Numbered from the stretch's first letter, positions 33,280 to 42,136 are shown. The stretch is 64,000 bases of DNA from Arthrobacter sp. P2b (GCF_900168295.1 NZ_FVZL01000019.1:1-64000), one strand, 5' to 3'. Numbers and translations are program-made. Notes: generated by a model not told the origin, from the sequence alone.

Positions 33280-34662
33280 TCAGTTGCTGGTGCCGGAGCG
33301 GCCGTGGGCCAGGCCGGTGGGGAAGCCCACCAGCACCGGTTCGGGTGCGGCGCAGCAACCGGATTCCGCGGCCTCTGCTGGCAGTGCCGTGGCGGGGACG
33401 TCGCAGCTGGTGCCGGCGTCCGTGGAGCAGACCCCGGTTTCGGGGAGGTCGAGGTGGACCGTGTCGGCGGATTCCTGGTCGCCTGCGAGGGCGGCGGCAA
33501 CCGAGCGGACCTGCTCGTAGCCGGTGGCCAGCAGGAAGGTGGGGGCCCGGCCGTAGGACTTCATCCCCACAATATAGAAGTCCTTGTCCGGATGGGCGAG
33601 CAGCTTGGCACCGTGCGGCGGGACCGTGCCGCAGGAGTGGAATTCCGGGTCGATCAGCGGGCCCAGTTCCATGGGCGCTTCGACGGCAGGGTCCAGGTTG
33701 AGGCGGAGCTCGCGCAGGATGTCCAGGTCCGGGCGGAAGCCCGTGCAGGGAACCACGACGTCGGCCTCGAGGGTACGGCCGTCCACCGCACTGACGGTGA
33801 CCGAGGAGTCCAGGGATTTGATCGAGCTGATCCCGAACCCGGTATGCAGTTCGATTTTTCCGGCCTCCACGAGCCGGCGGACCCGGCCGCCGAGCTGGCC
33901 GCGGGCAGGCAGCCCGTCCAGGTCGCCTCCCCCGTAGACCTTTTCCGCAGTTGCACCCCTGACTGCCCACAGGATCCGGGTGTCCGGCTCTTCCTTGGCG
34001 AGGTCAGCGAGGTTGATGAGGGTGTTGGCCGCGGAGTGTCCGGCACCGACAACCAGGACCCGGCGGCCGGCAAATGACGCGCGGTCGCGGCCGGTGACGT
34101 CGGGCAGGGGCGCCGAGATCCGCTCCCCTGCTGCTTCTTCGCCGATGGCGGGCAGGCCCGAGGTGCCCAGCGGATTGCGGGTGGACCAGGTCCCGGAGGC
34201 GTCGATGACTGCTGCCACGGCGTGGTCCCGGGTTTCGCCGTCGGCGTGCTCCACCCGCACCACGAAGGGCGTGGTGTCCCGGCCCTTGATGTGGGTCTTG
34301 TCCAGGCCCTGCCGGGTGACAGCGGTGACACGCGCGCCGGTCTGCAGGCGGGAAGAGATCTGGGGAAGGGCGCCCAGGGGCGCCAGATACTTGTCGATCA
34401 GCTCCCCGCCGTAGGGCAGTGCCGTGGGCCGGGGCGCTTCCCAGCCGGCGGCTTCGAGGAGGCGGACGGCAGCGGCGTCAGTGTTGAACCGCCACGGTGA
34501 GAAGAGACGGATGTGGCGCCAGTGCTCGATGGCCGCGCCCGCCGTCGTACCTGCTTCAAAGATCAGCGGTTCCAGGCCCCGCTCAAGCAGGTGGGCGGCG
34601 GCGGCCAGGCCAATGGGCCCGGCGCCGATCACGGCGACTGGAAGCTTCTTCGCTGAATCCAT
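33280..34662 (-). CDS. FAD-dependent oxidoreductase of the arsenic locus, Cys-rich tail
   Basis: The 460-residue flavoprotein has two dinucleotide-binding motifs (GAGPIGLAAAAHLLERG near residue 10; GAGHSAANTLINLADL near 185) and ends VVPCTGFRPDLD...; it resembles flavin monooxygenases (ArsO-like) of ars operons. The final 60 residues hold several cysteines, including a CC pair (ESGCCAAPEP), and may bind As(III). ATG 34662 is chosen because AAAGAGG precedes it; 34677 is possible. Confidence 0.8.
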   Translation of the reverse strand: MDSAKKLPVAVIGAGPIGLAAAAHLLERGLEPLIFEAGTTAGAAIEHWRHIRLFSPWRFNTDAAAVRLLEAAGWEAPRPTALPYGGELIDKYLAPLGALPQISSRLQTGARVTAVTRQGLDKTHIKGRDTTPFVVRVEHADGETRDHAVAAVIDASGTWSTRNPLGTSGLPAIGEEAAGERISAPLPDVTGRDRASFAGRRVLVVGAGHSAANTLINLADLAKEEPDTRILWAVRGATAEKVYGGGDLDGLPARGQLGGRVRRLVEAGKIELHTGFGISSIKSLDSSVTVSAVDGRTLEADVVVPCTGFRPDLDILRELRLNLDPAVEAPMELGPLIDPEFHSCGTVPPHGAKLLAHPDKDFYIVGMKSYGRAPTFLLATGYEQVRSVAAALAGDQESADTVHLDLPETGVCSTDAGTSCDVPATALPAEAAESGCCAAPEPVLVGFPTGLAHGRSGTSN

Positions 34663-34714
34663 GGTGTCCTCTTTCATCCGTAGCGGCGGTTCGGTGCGGT
34701 TAGGCGGCGGGGTT

Positions 34715-34782
34715 GCCCAACTAGGTAGCAGTAACTGTCGTTTTGAAGCCCCAAAACGACATCTACTGCTACCTAGTTGGGC
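34715..34782. repeat. 68-bp imperfect palindrome (CCCAACTAGGTAGCAGTA family)
   Basis: GCCCAACTAGGTAGCAGTA at 34715 is mirrored at the right end (to 34782), with inner arms GTCGTTTTG and CAAAACGAC; only a few positions mismatch. It lies within the arsenic operon, between the Cys-rich peptide gene and the flavoprotein gene. The sequence matches a family I associate with Arthrobacter intergenic repeats. Confidence 0.75.
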
Positions 34783-34787
34783 GGGGG

Positions 34788-34844
34788 TCAGCAGCAGTCC
34801 TCGTCGTCGCAGCAACCTGAGTCGCCGCAGCATCCGTTGGTCAT
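34788..34844 (-). CDS. 18-residue Cys-rich peptide MTNGCCGDSGCCDDEDCC
   Basis: ATG at 34844 follows a very strong Shine-Dalgarno (GGAGGGGG) and opens an 18-codon frame ending in TGA at 34788. Six of the 18 residues are cysteine, in three CC pairs separated by acidic residues, a composition suited to binding thiophilic metals such as As(III). It lies between trxB and the flavoprotein gene. It was too short for ordinary gene calling. It could also be a leader peptide. Confidence 0.6.
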   Translation of the reverse strand: MTNGCCGDSGCCDDEDCC

Positions 34845-34872
34845 GAGGTTCACCCCCTCCCCTGTTCCCGGT

Positions 34873-35850
34873 TTAGGCGTGGGTTGGTTCTTCGACCAAT
34901 GCCGTGGCGATGCTGTCCGCATCGTCCAGGGCGGCGAGGTAGCGTTCGGCATCCAGGGCTGCGGCGCAGCCGGTGCCCGCGGCGGTGATGGCCTGGCGGT
35001 AGCGGTGGTCCACGGCGTCGCCGCAGGCGAAGACCCCGGAGATGTTGGTGACCGTGGTGGGGGAATCCACCTTGATGTAGCCCTCAGCGTCCAGGTCCAC
35101 CTGCCCGGCTACCAGTTCGGTGCGGGGGACGTGGCCAATCGCCACGAAGATCCCGGTCGCGGCGTGCTGGCGGGTTTCCCCGGAGCGGGTGTCGGTGAGG
35201 GTCACGCCGGTGACCTTCCCGTCGCCGTGGATGGCGGTGACGGCGGAGTTCCAGGCGAAGCTGATCTTCGGGTTGTCCTTGGCCCGCTGCGCCATGATCC
35301 GGGAGGCACGGAGCTCCTCGCGGCGAACGACGACGGTCACGGACTTCGCGAACCGGGTCAGGAACGTCGCTTCCTCCATCGCCGAATCACCGCCGCCCAC
35401 CACGATGATGTCCTGCTCGCGGAAGAAGAACCCGTCACACGTGGCACACCAGGACACCCCGTGGCCGCTGAGCTTCTTCTCCTCCGGCAACCCCAATTCC
35501 TTATACGCCGACCCGGTAGCCAGGATCACCGCCGGCGCCTGGTGGGTTTCCCCGCCCCCGGTCACCACCGTCTTCAGGTGACCCTTCAGATCAACGGACG
35601 TGACGTCGTCGAACACCACCTTCGCGCCGAACTTCTCGGCCTGCTCCTGCAGCCCGTCCATCAGCTCCGGACCCTGGACCCCGCCCGGGAACCCCGGAAA
35701 GTTCTCCACCTCCGTGGTGTTCATCAACGCACCACCGGCGGTCACCGAACCCGCCAGCACCAAAGGTGACAGACCCGCCCGGGCCGCGTAAATGGCAGCG
35801 GTGTACCCCGCCGGACCGGACCCGATAATGATCAGCTGTTGGTTGCTCAT
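34873..35850 (-). CDS. trxB: thioredoxin-disulfide reductase
   Basis: The 325-residue flavoprotein has an FAD motif [17 protein letters not shown] (10-26), the redox-active CATC (135-138), an NADPH motif [13 protein letters not shown], and a final [10 protein letters not shown]. It can supply electrons to thiol-dependent arsenate reductases. It lies 24 bp downstream of arsC, on the same strand. Confidence 0.95.
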   Translation of the reverse strand: MSNQQLIIIGSGPAGYTAAIYAARAGLSPLVLAGSVTAGGALMNTTEVENFPGFPGGVQGPELMDGLQEQAEKFGAKVVFDDVTSVDLKGHLKTVVTGGGETHQAPAVILATGSAYKELGLPEEKKLSGHGVSWCATCDGFFFREQDIIVVGGGDSAMEEATFLTRFAKSVTVVVRREELRASRIMAQRAKDNPKISFAWNSAVTAIHGDGKVTGVTLTDTRSGETRQHAATGIFVAIGHVPRTELVAGQVDLDAEGYIKVDSPTTVTNISGVFACGDAVDHRYRQAITAAGTGCAAALDAERYLAALDDADSIATALVEEPTHA

Positions 35851-35874
35851 GGCGTTCTCCCCAGGGGTCCCGGG

Positions 35875-36297
35875 CTACTTAGCGGCCGGGGTCAGGGAGT
35901 CGATCAGGCCCTCGATGCGGGTCCTGATCTCGTCCCGGATGGGGCGGACGGACTCGACGCCCTTGCCTGCCGGATCCTCCAGCACCCAGTCCTCGTAGCG
36001 CTTGCCGGGGAAGTAGGGGCACTCGTCGCCGCAGCCCATGGTGATCACCACGTCGGACTCCTTGACGGCCTCGGTGGTGAGGACCTTGGGCACCTCGGCG
36101 GACATGTCGATGCCGAGCTCTGCCATGGCTTCAACGGCGGCGGGGTTGATCTTATCGGCGGGCTGGGACCCGGCGGAGCGGACCTCGATCTGGCCCTTGC
36201 CGAGCGTGGTGAGGAACGCGGCGGCCATCTGGGAACGGCCGGCGTTGTGGACGCAGACGAACAGGACGGAGGGCTTCTTGGCGGTTTCGGTGCTCAC
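35875..36297 (-). CDS. arsC: arsenate reductase, low-molecular-weight phosphatase type
   Basis: The 140-residue protein has the P-loop CVHNAGRS (C15, R21) and MGCGDECPYFPGKRYEDW, typical of thioredoxin-linked ArsC. It is preceded by AGGAG and starts with GTG at 36297. TrxB follows. An ArsR-type dyad is upstream. Confidence 0.93.
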   Translation of the reverse strand: MSTETAKKPSVLFVCVHNAGRSQMAAAFLTTLGKGQIEVRSAGSQPADKINPAAVEAMAELGIDMSAEVPKVLTTEAVKESDVVITMGCGDECPYFPGKRYEDWVLEDPAGKGVESVRPIRDEIRTRIEGLIDSLTPAAK

Positions 36298-36397
36298 GGG
36301 TTGTCTCCTGGTATCGGTTGGGTTGGACGGTGACGGCCTGGCCGACACTCCCGAACCGAACATTGATGATGATCGATATAGCGAGTATCTGGCCATA

Positions 36398-36417
36398 CAT
36401 TGATAAATGTCAATATG
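36398..36417. promoter_or_regulatory. candidate ArsR operator upstream of arsC
   Basis: CATTGA and TCAATATG form an inverted ATTGA/TCAAT pair separated by 6 bp, in an AT-rich stretch that contrasts with the surrounding GC-rich DNA. ATTGA/TCAAT is also present in the operator overlapping the arsR-arsC start at 37117-37127. Confidence 0.5.
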
Positions 36418-36443
36418 TTGTTGTGAAGAGTTCCACGGCGGGA

Positions 36444-37118
36444 TCAGGCAGCCGTAATGCGGGGCGCGAGGTCCGTGACCCGGCTGGCGATGTCCGCAAA
36501 GGCAGCGTCGAACGCGTCCTTGGTACCGAGGCGCAGCGGGTCGGGGACGGACCAGTGGATTCCCGCCAGCCCGGTGAGTTCCTCGTGGGCGTTGTCGCAT
36601 ACGGTCACCACGAAATCGGCGTCACCGGCGACCTCATCCAGGGACTGGGGCGCAACGGCGGGAAGGTGGAGCCCGTGGCGGCGGGCGGCGTCGACGGCCC
36701 CGGGGGCGATGCGGTCCGCGGGGTGCGTCCCGGCGGACACTGACGGGACGGTACTCGCCTGGCGCCACAGGGCCGCGGCCAGCTGGGAGCGGGCGCTGTT
36801 GCGCGTGCAGACGAACAGGACCCGCTGCGCACCGTGGACCGCGCCCGGAACCAGCCCGTCGAGGGCCCCGGCGGCCAGCCGGAGATAGCTGCGGCGCCTG
36901 TCAGCCTCGGAGCGGTGCCGGGTTGCCAGCCCGGCGTCCTCCAGGGTTTTCAGGTGGTGTGCGAGCAGGTTGGAGGACATGCCCAGCTCAGCCTGGAGCT
37001 CCGTGGGCGAGAAATCCCCCAGCGTCAGGAGGTCAACGATGCGCAGGCGTGCCGGATCGGCGAGAGCCGCATGCCGGGCGACGCGGGCTTCAAAGTCGGA
37101 AGCTGGCTCAATCTTCAT
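36444..37118 (-). CDS. ArsR regulator fused to arsenate reductase domain
   Basis: The 224-residue protein has an N-terminal winged HTH of ArsR type (residues 10-85; ADPARLRIVDLLTLGDFSPTELQAELGMSSNLLAHHLKTLEDAGL). An LMW-phosphatase ArsC domain follows (residues 99-224; LFVCTRNSARS, C104, R110). Fusions of repressor and reductase occur in actinobacterial ars loci. Start ATG 37118, overlapped by a perfect ATTGA/TCAAT palindrome. It is divergent from the aquaporin gene. Confidence 0.9.
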   Translation of the reverse strand: MKIEPASDFEARVARHAALADPARLRIVDLLTLGDFSPTELQAELGMSSNLLAHHLKTLEDAGLATRHRSEADRRRSYLRLAAGALDGLVPGAVHGAQRVLFVCTRNSARSQLAAALWRQASTVPSVSAGTHPADRIAPGAVDAARRHGLHLPAVAPQSLDEVAGDADFVVTVCDNAHEELTGLAGIHWSVPDPLRLGTKDAFDAAFADIASRVTDLAPRITAA

Positions 37119-37127
37119 TGATTCAAT
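37117..37127. promoter_or_regulatory. ArsR-type palindrome at the arsR-arsC start
   Basis: ATTGATTCAAT is a perfect palindrome overlapping the ATG of the fusion gene and lying 37 bp upstream of the aquaporin ATG. It is well placed to repress both divergent units. Confidence 0.55.
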
Positions 37128-37163
37128 TTTGACTGAGCTATCTTGGTGCGTCAAGCTGGTGGC

Positions 37164-37904
37164 ATGACTTTGAACCAGCCGCCGTTGTGGCGCCGCGCCG
37201 TGGCCGAACTGCTCGGCACCGCCCTGCTCGTTGCCATCGTTGTGGGGTCCGGGATCGCCGCCCAGCAGCTCTCCCCCAACGACGTGGGCCTGCAGCTGCT
37301 CCAGAACAGCACCGCCACCGTCTTTGGCCTGACCGTGCTGATCCTGGTGTTCGGCCCGGTCAGCGGAGCGCACTTCAACCCCGTCGTCTCCCTGGCCGAC
37401 TGGTTCCTTGGCCGGCGCAGCCGCTCGGGCCTGACCCTGCCGGACCTCGGCGCCTACGTCGCCGCCCAGGTGACCGGGGCCATTGGTGGCAGCGTGCTCG
37501 CCAACGCAATGTTCGACGTCGGGACCTCCTTCTCCGCCAAGGACCGGGCAAGCGGGGGGCACCTGCTGGGCGAAGTGGTGGCCACCGCCGGGCTGGTCCT
37601 GCTGATTTTCGCCCTCGCCGCGACCAACCGCGGCGCCCTCGCCGCACCCGCCGTGGGTGCCTACATCGGGGCCGGGTACTGGTTCACCTCTTCAACCGCG
37701 TTCGCCAATCCCGCCGTAACCGTCGGCAGGATCTTCAGCGACACCTTCGCCGGGATCGCCCCGGGCTCCGTACCCCCGTTTGTGGTCGCCCAACTGGTGG
37801 GCGCCGCCGTCGGCCTGGGCCTGCTGCTCCTGCTGTTCCCGGCCGCCGCGCGCGCCGCCGACGACGTCGTTATCCCGCACGGCAGCCAGGCAACCAAGCC
37901 GTAG
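37164..37904 (+). CDS. aquaporin/aquaglyceroporin family channel
   Basis: The 246-residue protein has six TM helices and two NPA-type boxes: HFNPVVS (an NPV variant, near residue 71) and FANPAVT (near 180). In Sinorhizobium the aquaglyceroporin AqpS replaces ArsB in arsenite release, so a similar role is likely here because no ArsB or ACR3 gene is seen. Start ATG 37164. Confidence 0.88.
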   Translation: MTLNQPPLWRRAVAELLGTALLVAIVVGSGIAAQQLSPNDVGLQLLQNSTATVFGLTVLILVFGPVSGAHFNPVVSLADWFLGRRSRSGLTLPDLGAYVAAQVTGAIGGSVLANAMFDVGTSFSAKDRASGGHLLGEVVATAGLVLLIFALAATNRGALAAPAVGAYIGAGYWFTSSTAFANPAVTVGRIFSDTFAGIAPGSVPPFVVAQLVGAAVGLGLLLLLFPAAARAADDVVIPHGSQATKP

Positions 37905-37906
37905 GC

Positions 37907-38446
37907 ATGTCTAATGGATGGATGACCCCAGCGGCGCCCCCTACCCTGACTGTCCGTTCCATGCGTCCGGAGGACTGGCCGTCCGTCCGGGATATCTACC
38001 AGGAGGGGATCGATACCGGCCAGGCCACGTTCGAGTCGCAGGCGCCCGGCTGGGACAGGTTCGACGCTTCCCGCCTTCCCGCCCATCGCCTCGTCGCCGA
38101 GACGGCGGATGGCCGCATCGTGGGCTGGGCCGCTGTCTCCCCGGTGTCAGCCCGCCACGTCTACTCGGGCGTCGTGGAACACTCGGTGTACGTTGCAGGA
38201 GAAGCTCGCGGCCTCGGGGGTGGCACGGCCCTGCTGCGGGCCCTGTCCGCATCCACCGAAGCCGGTGGCATCTGGACCATCCAAGCCAGCGTTTTCCCCG
38301 AGAACGAAGCGAGCCTCAAACTGCACCTCGCCAACGGCTACGTCGTGGTCGGGCGCCGGCAGCGCATAGCCCAAATGGGCCACGGACCCCTCCGCGGCAC
38401 ATGGCGCGACACCATCCTGATCGAACGCCGCTCCCCTGTCATCTAA
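37907..38446 (+). CDS. GNAT N-acetyltransferase, ArsN1-like
   Basis: The 179-residue protein resembles the phosphinothricin/arsinothricin acetyltransferase group: VRSMRPEDWPSVRDIYQEGIDTGQATFE, then HSVYVAGEARGLGGGTALLRALSAS (acetyl-CoA-binding region) and the C-terminal ERRSPVI. It would acetylate the amino group of arsinothricin-like arsenicals. Its place 2 bp after the aquaporin gene in an arsenic locus supports this. Confidence 0.8.
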   Translation: MSNGWMTPAAPPTLTVRSMRPEDWPSVRDIYQEGIDTGQATFESQAPGWDRFDASRLPAHRLVAETADGRIVGWAAVSPVSARHVYSGVVEHSVYVAGEARGLGGGTALLRALSASTEAGGIWTIQASVFPENEASLKLHLANGYVVVGRRQRIAQMGHGPLRGTWRDTILIERRSPVI

Positions 38447-38452
38447 GCCTGC

Positions 38453-38767
38453 TCATCCTCGTTTCGTGCCTTCTGAGAAGCCCTTGAAGGATTCCCAGAT
38501 GATGGCGGCTGCCGCCATCCCGCCGAAGACTCCGGCCGCAAACAGCATGATTTTCAGGATGACGAGGAGCGTTTCCAGCACCTCGACGTCAACCGCGATC
38601 GGCAGCGTGAGCCCGAAGTAGAAGCACGAAATGGCCGCTGCCAGGATCAAGAGCCCGAATATGAGTGATTCGGCCGCTTCGGCATCGCTTTTGCGGCGGC
38701 GGGACCACACAGCGCTGAGGGCTGGGATGAGAAACGCCGTTGCTATCGCCATCAGTATCTCGCCCAC
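38453..38767 (-). CDS. small hypothetical membrane protein
   Basis: The 104-residue protein has three hydrophobic helices (about 4-20, 35-58 and 62-92) and a charged RRRKSDAEAAES loop. GTG 38767 follows GGAGG; an internal ATG six codons later is possible. The family was not recognised. It converges on the acetyltransferase gene. Confidence 0.62.
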   Translation of the reverse strand: MGEILMAIATAFLIPALSAVWSRRRKSDAEAAESLIFGLLILAAAISCFYFGLTLPIAVDVEVLETLLVILKIMLFAAGVFGGMAAAAIIWESFKGFSEGTKRG

Positions 38768-38861
38768 AGCACCTCCAGCTGTACGCAGAGTGGTTCCACA
38801 GGACTCATCCCTTCTCCCCCCATAACCCTGGGACGTGTTGTGCCCGAATGGCCTGCCCCAG

Positions 38862-41189
38862 TCAGGTGGAACTGGGCGCCAAGGAGCGCAGCTTCCCGGA
38901 TGCTTCGGAAAGGTCCACGCTGTTGGTGCGTGCCGGCCGGTACCAGCCCACGGCGGAACCGCGCAAGGCCTGGATGGCCGATCCGAAAACGACGTAGGCC
39001 CGCAGGGGCTCGTAGATCAGCCGGTACGCGGGCACCATGAGCAGGTGCAGCAGGTTCTCATGGACCATCAGTACCGCCACGATGGAGATGAGCATGTGGG
39101 TTGCTGCGACGAAAGCCGAGAAGATCGCGATGGCCTGCCATTCCCCGTGAGTGAGGCTGATGACGGCGACGACCACGGTCAGCGGCATAAAGACCAGGGG
39201 CACCAGCACGGAGATCAGCGCGTACGGCATGCTGAGCATGCCCAGGGCGCCGTACTTGGGGTTGAAGATCATGGCCCGGTGCTTGTAGAGGGTCTGGATG
39301 TTGCCGTAGGTCCACCGGAGCCTTTGCTTGAACAACCCCCGCACTGTCAGGGGTGCCTCGGTCCAGGCAACTGCTTGGTTCTCCTGGACGATGCTGTAGC
39401 CGAGCCGCTGCAGTGACAGTGTCAGGTCTGCGTCTTCGGCCATGGTGTCGTGGGAGTAGCCTCCTGCCCTGACCAGTGCCTCCCGGCGCCAGGCAGCGCA
39501 GGCACCCGGGACAATGGAAATCGCGCCCATTAGCCCTTCGGCCATGCGGGTGACGCAGATGCCGGAGAGGTACTCCAGGCTTTGCCAGGCGGTGATGAGA
39601 TTCTGCCGGTTCCCGACTTTGACGTGGCCGGCCACTGCCCCCACTTCCTTGCCGCTTCGGGGTGCCAGGAAATGGCGGGCAAACATCTTGATGGTCTGCG
39701 GCTCGAACAGGGTGTCCCCGTCCAGTGTGACCACAACCTGGCCGCACGACTCGTCGATGCCGTGATTGCTCGCAGCCGATTTGCCGCCATTGGGCTGGTT
39801 GATGACGCGCAGTGCCGCCCACGTCGTGGCATACTCCGTCAGCACGGCGAGCGTCCCGTCGGTTGACCCGTCGTTGACTGCCACCACTTCCATCAGGGGA
39901 TAGTCGCTGGCTCGAAGGGCATCCAAGGTTTTCGCCACCACAAGTTCTTCGTTGTACACGGGCAGGACCACGCTGACGAAGGGCCATTCCGTCTCCTTGA
40001 CCTCATCCCATTGACGTTTTTTCTGCCGGGAATTGTTGACCAGCGCCAGGATGACGAACAGGAACGTCAGTATGGTCAGGGAGCCGATACCGAACCAGAA
40101 CAGCCAGGTGAGCAGCACGTTGGGGGTAACGAGGTAAGAGGTCAGGGCAGCGAGGGTTACGTTGTCCTCTATGGACGCCGGCACGTTGTGCTGCGGCACG
40201 AACTCGGGTGGCAGCAGAGGCTGGAGCGTGGTGAATGTGTAGCCCTGGGCTTTGGCCTGGGGGATGAACTCCTTGAGCATGTCGATCGTGGCGGTGCGGT
40301 CGCCGCCGCCGTCATGGACGAGCACAACGTGGCCCGGGCCGCTCAATTCCGGCAGTGCAATGGATTCGGCCGGTCCGTGCTCCCAGTCGCGGGTGTCAAG
40401 GTCAAAGCTGACGTGGAGATACCCCAGCTGCTGCGAAAGCAAAAGCGCCAGCGTGTTGTTCTCCGGGTCACCGGTGGGGATCCGGAACAGCCTGGATTCG
40501 TAGTTACTGACCGCACGCATGATCCGGTCCATCCCGATGATCTGCTGGCGGTTGTACACATCGTCGTGGGACCAGAAGTCGATGTGGGATTCAGAGTGGT
40601 TGCCCACCATGTGGCCCTCGCGGACAATGCGCCGCAACAGGTCGGGATATTTGACCACGTTGTCCCCCACCGAAAAGAAGGTTGCCGGAACACCTTCCCG
40701 GGAGAGCAGATCCAGGATTTCGGGCGTGTAGGTGGGGTCAGGGCCGTCGTCGAAGGTGAGCATCAGCGTGCGCTCCAGGGGCAGGCCGTAGGCCTCAACG
40801 ACGTACGGACTGGCGCCGATCAGTAATGTCTCATCCGGAGTTGCCTCCCTCCAGACGGCGTCACTGAACGGATCCTCGAGCAGCGTTTTTCCATCCACTC
40901 GTTCTACGACTGCGATCCGGTGGAATGTGGCCAGGCCCTTGTCGGGGCCGATCCTTGGGATGCTCTCCAGGTCCTGCAGGTTCAGCAGCTGCCGTGGATA
41001 CGCCACAGCCTGGTTCTGCTGTGCCGGGCGTACCGGAGCGGTCGCGGCCGGGAGGATCGCAACGATGGACAGCACCACCAGCAGAAGCCCGGCAAACACA
41101 AGGCTCAAAATTCTTCGCCAGCGGTTGCCTGTGGCATCGAAGAAGACTGGCGCCCGGCCAGGTGAAATCTGGGGCGCTGGGTCAGTCAT
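38862..41189 (-). CDS. polysaccharide deacetylase-glycosyltransferase fusion
   Basis: The 775-residue protein has an N-terminal TM (about 26-50) and a NodB-type deacetylase domain (TFDDGP at 145-150, HSESH near 200). A second TM precedes a family 2 glycosyltransferase domain with VAVNDGSTDGT, a DGDT motif and QRLRWTYGN; C-terminal TM helices follow. It probably makes and deacetylates a beta-linked N-acetylhexosamine surface polymer. Start ATG 41189 with AGGAAG. Confidence 0.92.
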   Translation of the reverse strand: MTDPAPQISPGRAPVFFDATGNRWRRILSLVFAGLLLVVLSIVAILPAATAPVRPAQQNQAVAYPRQLLNLQDLESIPRIGPDKGLATFHRIAVVERVDGKTLLEDPFSDAVWREATPDETLLIGASPYVVEAYGLPLERTLMLTFDDGPDPTYTPEILDLLSREGVPATFFSVGDNVVKYPDLLRRIVREGHMVGNHSESHIDFWSHDDVYNRQQIIGMDRIMRAVSNYESRLFRIPTGDPENNTLALLLSQQLGYLHVSFDLDTRDWEHGPAESIALPELSGPGHVVLVHDGGGDRTATIDMLKEFIPQAKAQGYTFTTLQPLLPPEFVPQHNVPASIEDNVTLAALTSYLVTPNVLLTWLFWFGIGSLTILTFLFVILALVNNSRQKKRQWDEVKETEWPFVSVVLPVYNEELVVAKTLDALRASDYPLMEVVAVNDGSTDGTLAVLTEYATTWAALRVINQPNGGKSAASNHGIDESCGQVVVTLDGDTLFEPQTIKMFARHFLAPRSGKEVGAVAGHVKVGNRQNLITAWQSLEYLSGICVTRMAEGLMGAISIVPGACAAWRREALVRAGGYSHDTMAEDADLTLSLQRLGYSIVQENQAVAWTEAPLTVRGLFKQRLRWTYGNIQTLYKHRAMIFNPKYGALGMLSMPYALISVLVPLVFMPLTVVVAVISLTHGEWQAIAIFSAFVAATHMLISIVAVLMVHENLLHLLMVPAYRLIYEPLRAYVVFGSAIQALRGSAVGWYRPARTNSVDLSEASGKLRSLAPSST

Positions 41190-41446
41190 GACTTCCTAGC
41201 GAAGGAACCGTACCTGCACATTTCTTGACAGGGCCAAACACAGCGACCATGGATGAAATCAGATCGGGGCCTGACCTGCCCATCTGGAACCGGGGCACAG
41301 CAAAACCCCGAGGGGCCGCCTTCCTGCCGACTGTAGAAGACGCAGCCTCAGAAAACATCCGAAGTATGTACTCGAATTTTTTCCTCGCCATACCTGCTTA
41401 GACGTTTGAGGCGGCAGTGCGGGTACATCCGTCCGGTAGCCAAAAA
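41190..41446. other. intergenic stretch without recognised gene
   Basis: About 257 bp separate the fusion gene from the copC terminator. It contains an AT-richer patch near 41366-41385 (GAATTTTTTCC) that may belong to the fusion-gene promoter. No credible coding frame was seen. Confidence 0.5.
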
Positions 41447-41483
41447 GATAAGCCCGCCCGGCGAAGTGCCGGACGGGCTTATC
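41447..41483 (-). terminator. intrinsic terminator downstream of copC
   Basis: Arms GATAAGCCCGCCCGGC (41447-41462) and GCCGGACGGGCTTATC (41468-41483) pair with one mismatch around a 5-nt loop. Read on the minus strand the hairpin is followed by TTTTT, which fits termination of the copC transcript. Confidence 0.88.
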
Positions 41484-41506
41484 AGGGGCAACGCAGCTAG
41501 TGGGAG

Positions 41507-42136
41507 CTACTCGGTGCCACCTTTGGCGCGGCGGCCGATGAAGTATGCGCCGGCCGCGACCAGGAGGAGCAAGAGTGCGCCGATGCCGATGAACAGGCCC
41601 GTATTGTCCTGTCCGGATGTTGCGGACGCGGCTGCCGGGCTTTCGGTGGCAGGCGCCGGGCTCGGGGCCGCTGAGGTGACAGCTGAGGTGGGTGATGGTT
41701 CCGTGGTGGCGGCCGCCGTCGACGTCTCCTCCGGGCCGTGGCTCCCGGCTCCGGCGTAGGTGAACGTAAAGGTGCCGTCGATGGGGTGCCCGTCGGCGGA
41801 AACTGCCCGCCACTCAACTGTATGTTCGCCGTCGTGGTCGATGGCGGCGTTGATGCTCAGGGTTGCACCATCGACGGCGATGTCACCCTCGCTGACCACA
41901 TGGCCGTCGGGGGCGGTGACCGTGATGATGTTTGAACCGGGAAGCCCGGTGTCCGGTGCATTCGTCAGGGTGATGGAGACTTTGCCGGGATTGGCGGTGA
42001 CGGTTTCACCGGCGGCAGGGCTGGTGGACGCCAGTGCATCGTGGGCCTGGGCTGGCGCAGCACCGGCCAACAGGCCCAGGGCGAGGGCAGCGGCTGCGGC
42101 GCCTGAGGTCAGTACGCGGCGGATGGGAAAGCTCAT
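41507..42136 (-). CDS. copC: CopC-domain copper resistance protein, membrane-anchored
   Basis: The 209-residue protein has a signal peptide (to about residue 31, APAQAHD). A CopC beta-barrel follows (HDALASTSPAAGETV; VEWRAVSADGHPIDGTFTFTY) with the N-terminal His expected to bind Cu(II). A Ser/Pro/Ala-rich linker and a C-terminal TM (LFIGIGALLLLLVAAGAYF) end it. It is probably the last gene of the group preceding a terminator. Confidence 0.9.
   Translation of the reverse strand: MSFPIRRVLTSGAAAAALALGLLAGAAPAQAHDALASTSPAAGETVTANPGKVSITLTNAPDTGLPGSNIITVTAPDGHVVSEGDIAVDGATLSINAAIDHDGEHTVEWRAVSADGHPIDGTFTFTYAGAGSHGPEETSTAAATTEPSPTSAVTSAAPSPAPATESPAAASATSGQDNTGLFIGIGALLLLLVAAGAYFIGRRAKGGTE

Noticed and set aside
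36444-37562. Longer ArsR-ArsC protein starting at 37562
   Set aside because: The extension is antisense to the aquaporin gene; the ArsR domain begins right after ATG 37118.
38219-38236. A second TGGCAC-N-TGC sigma-54-like site
   Set aside because: The GG-GC spacing is off by one, and it lies within the acetyltransferase coding sequence.
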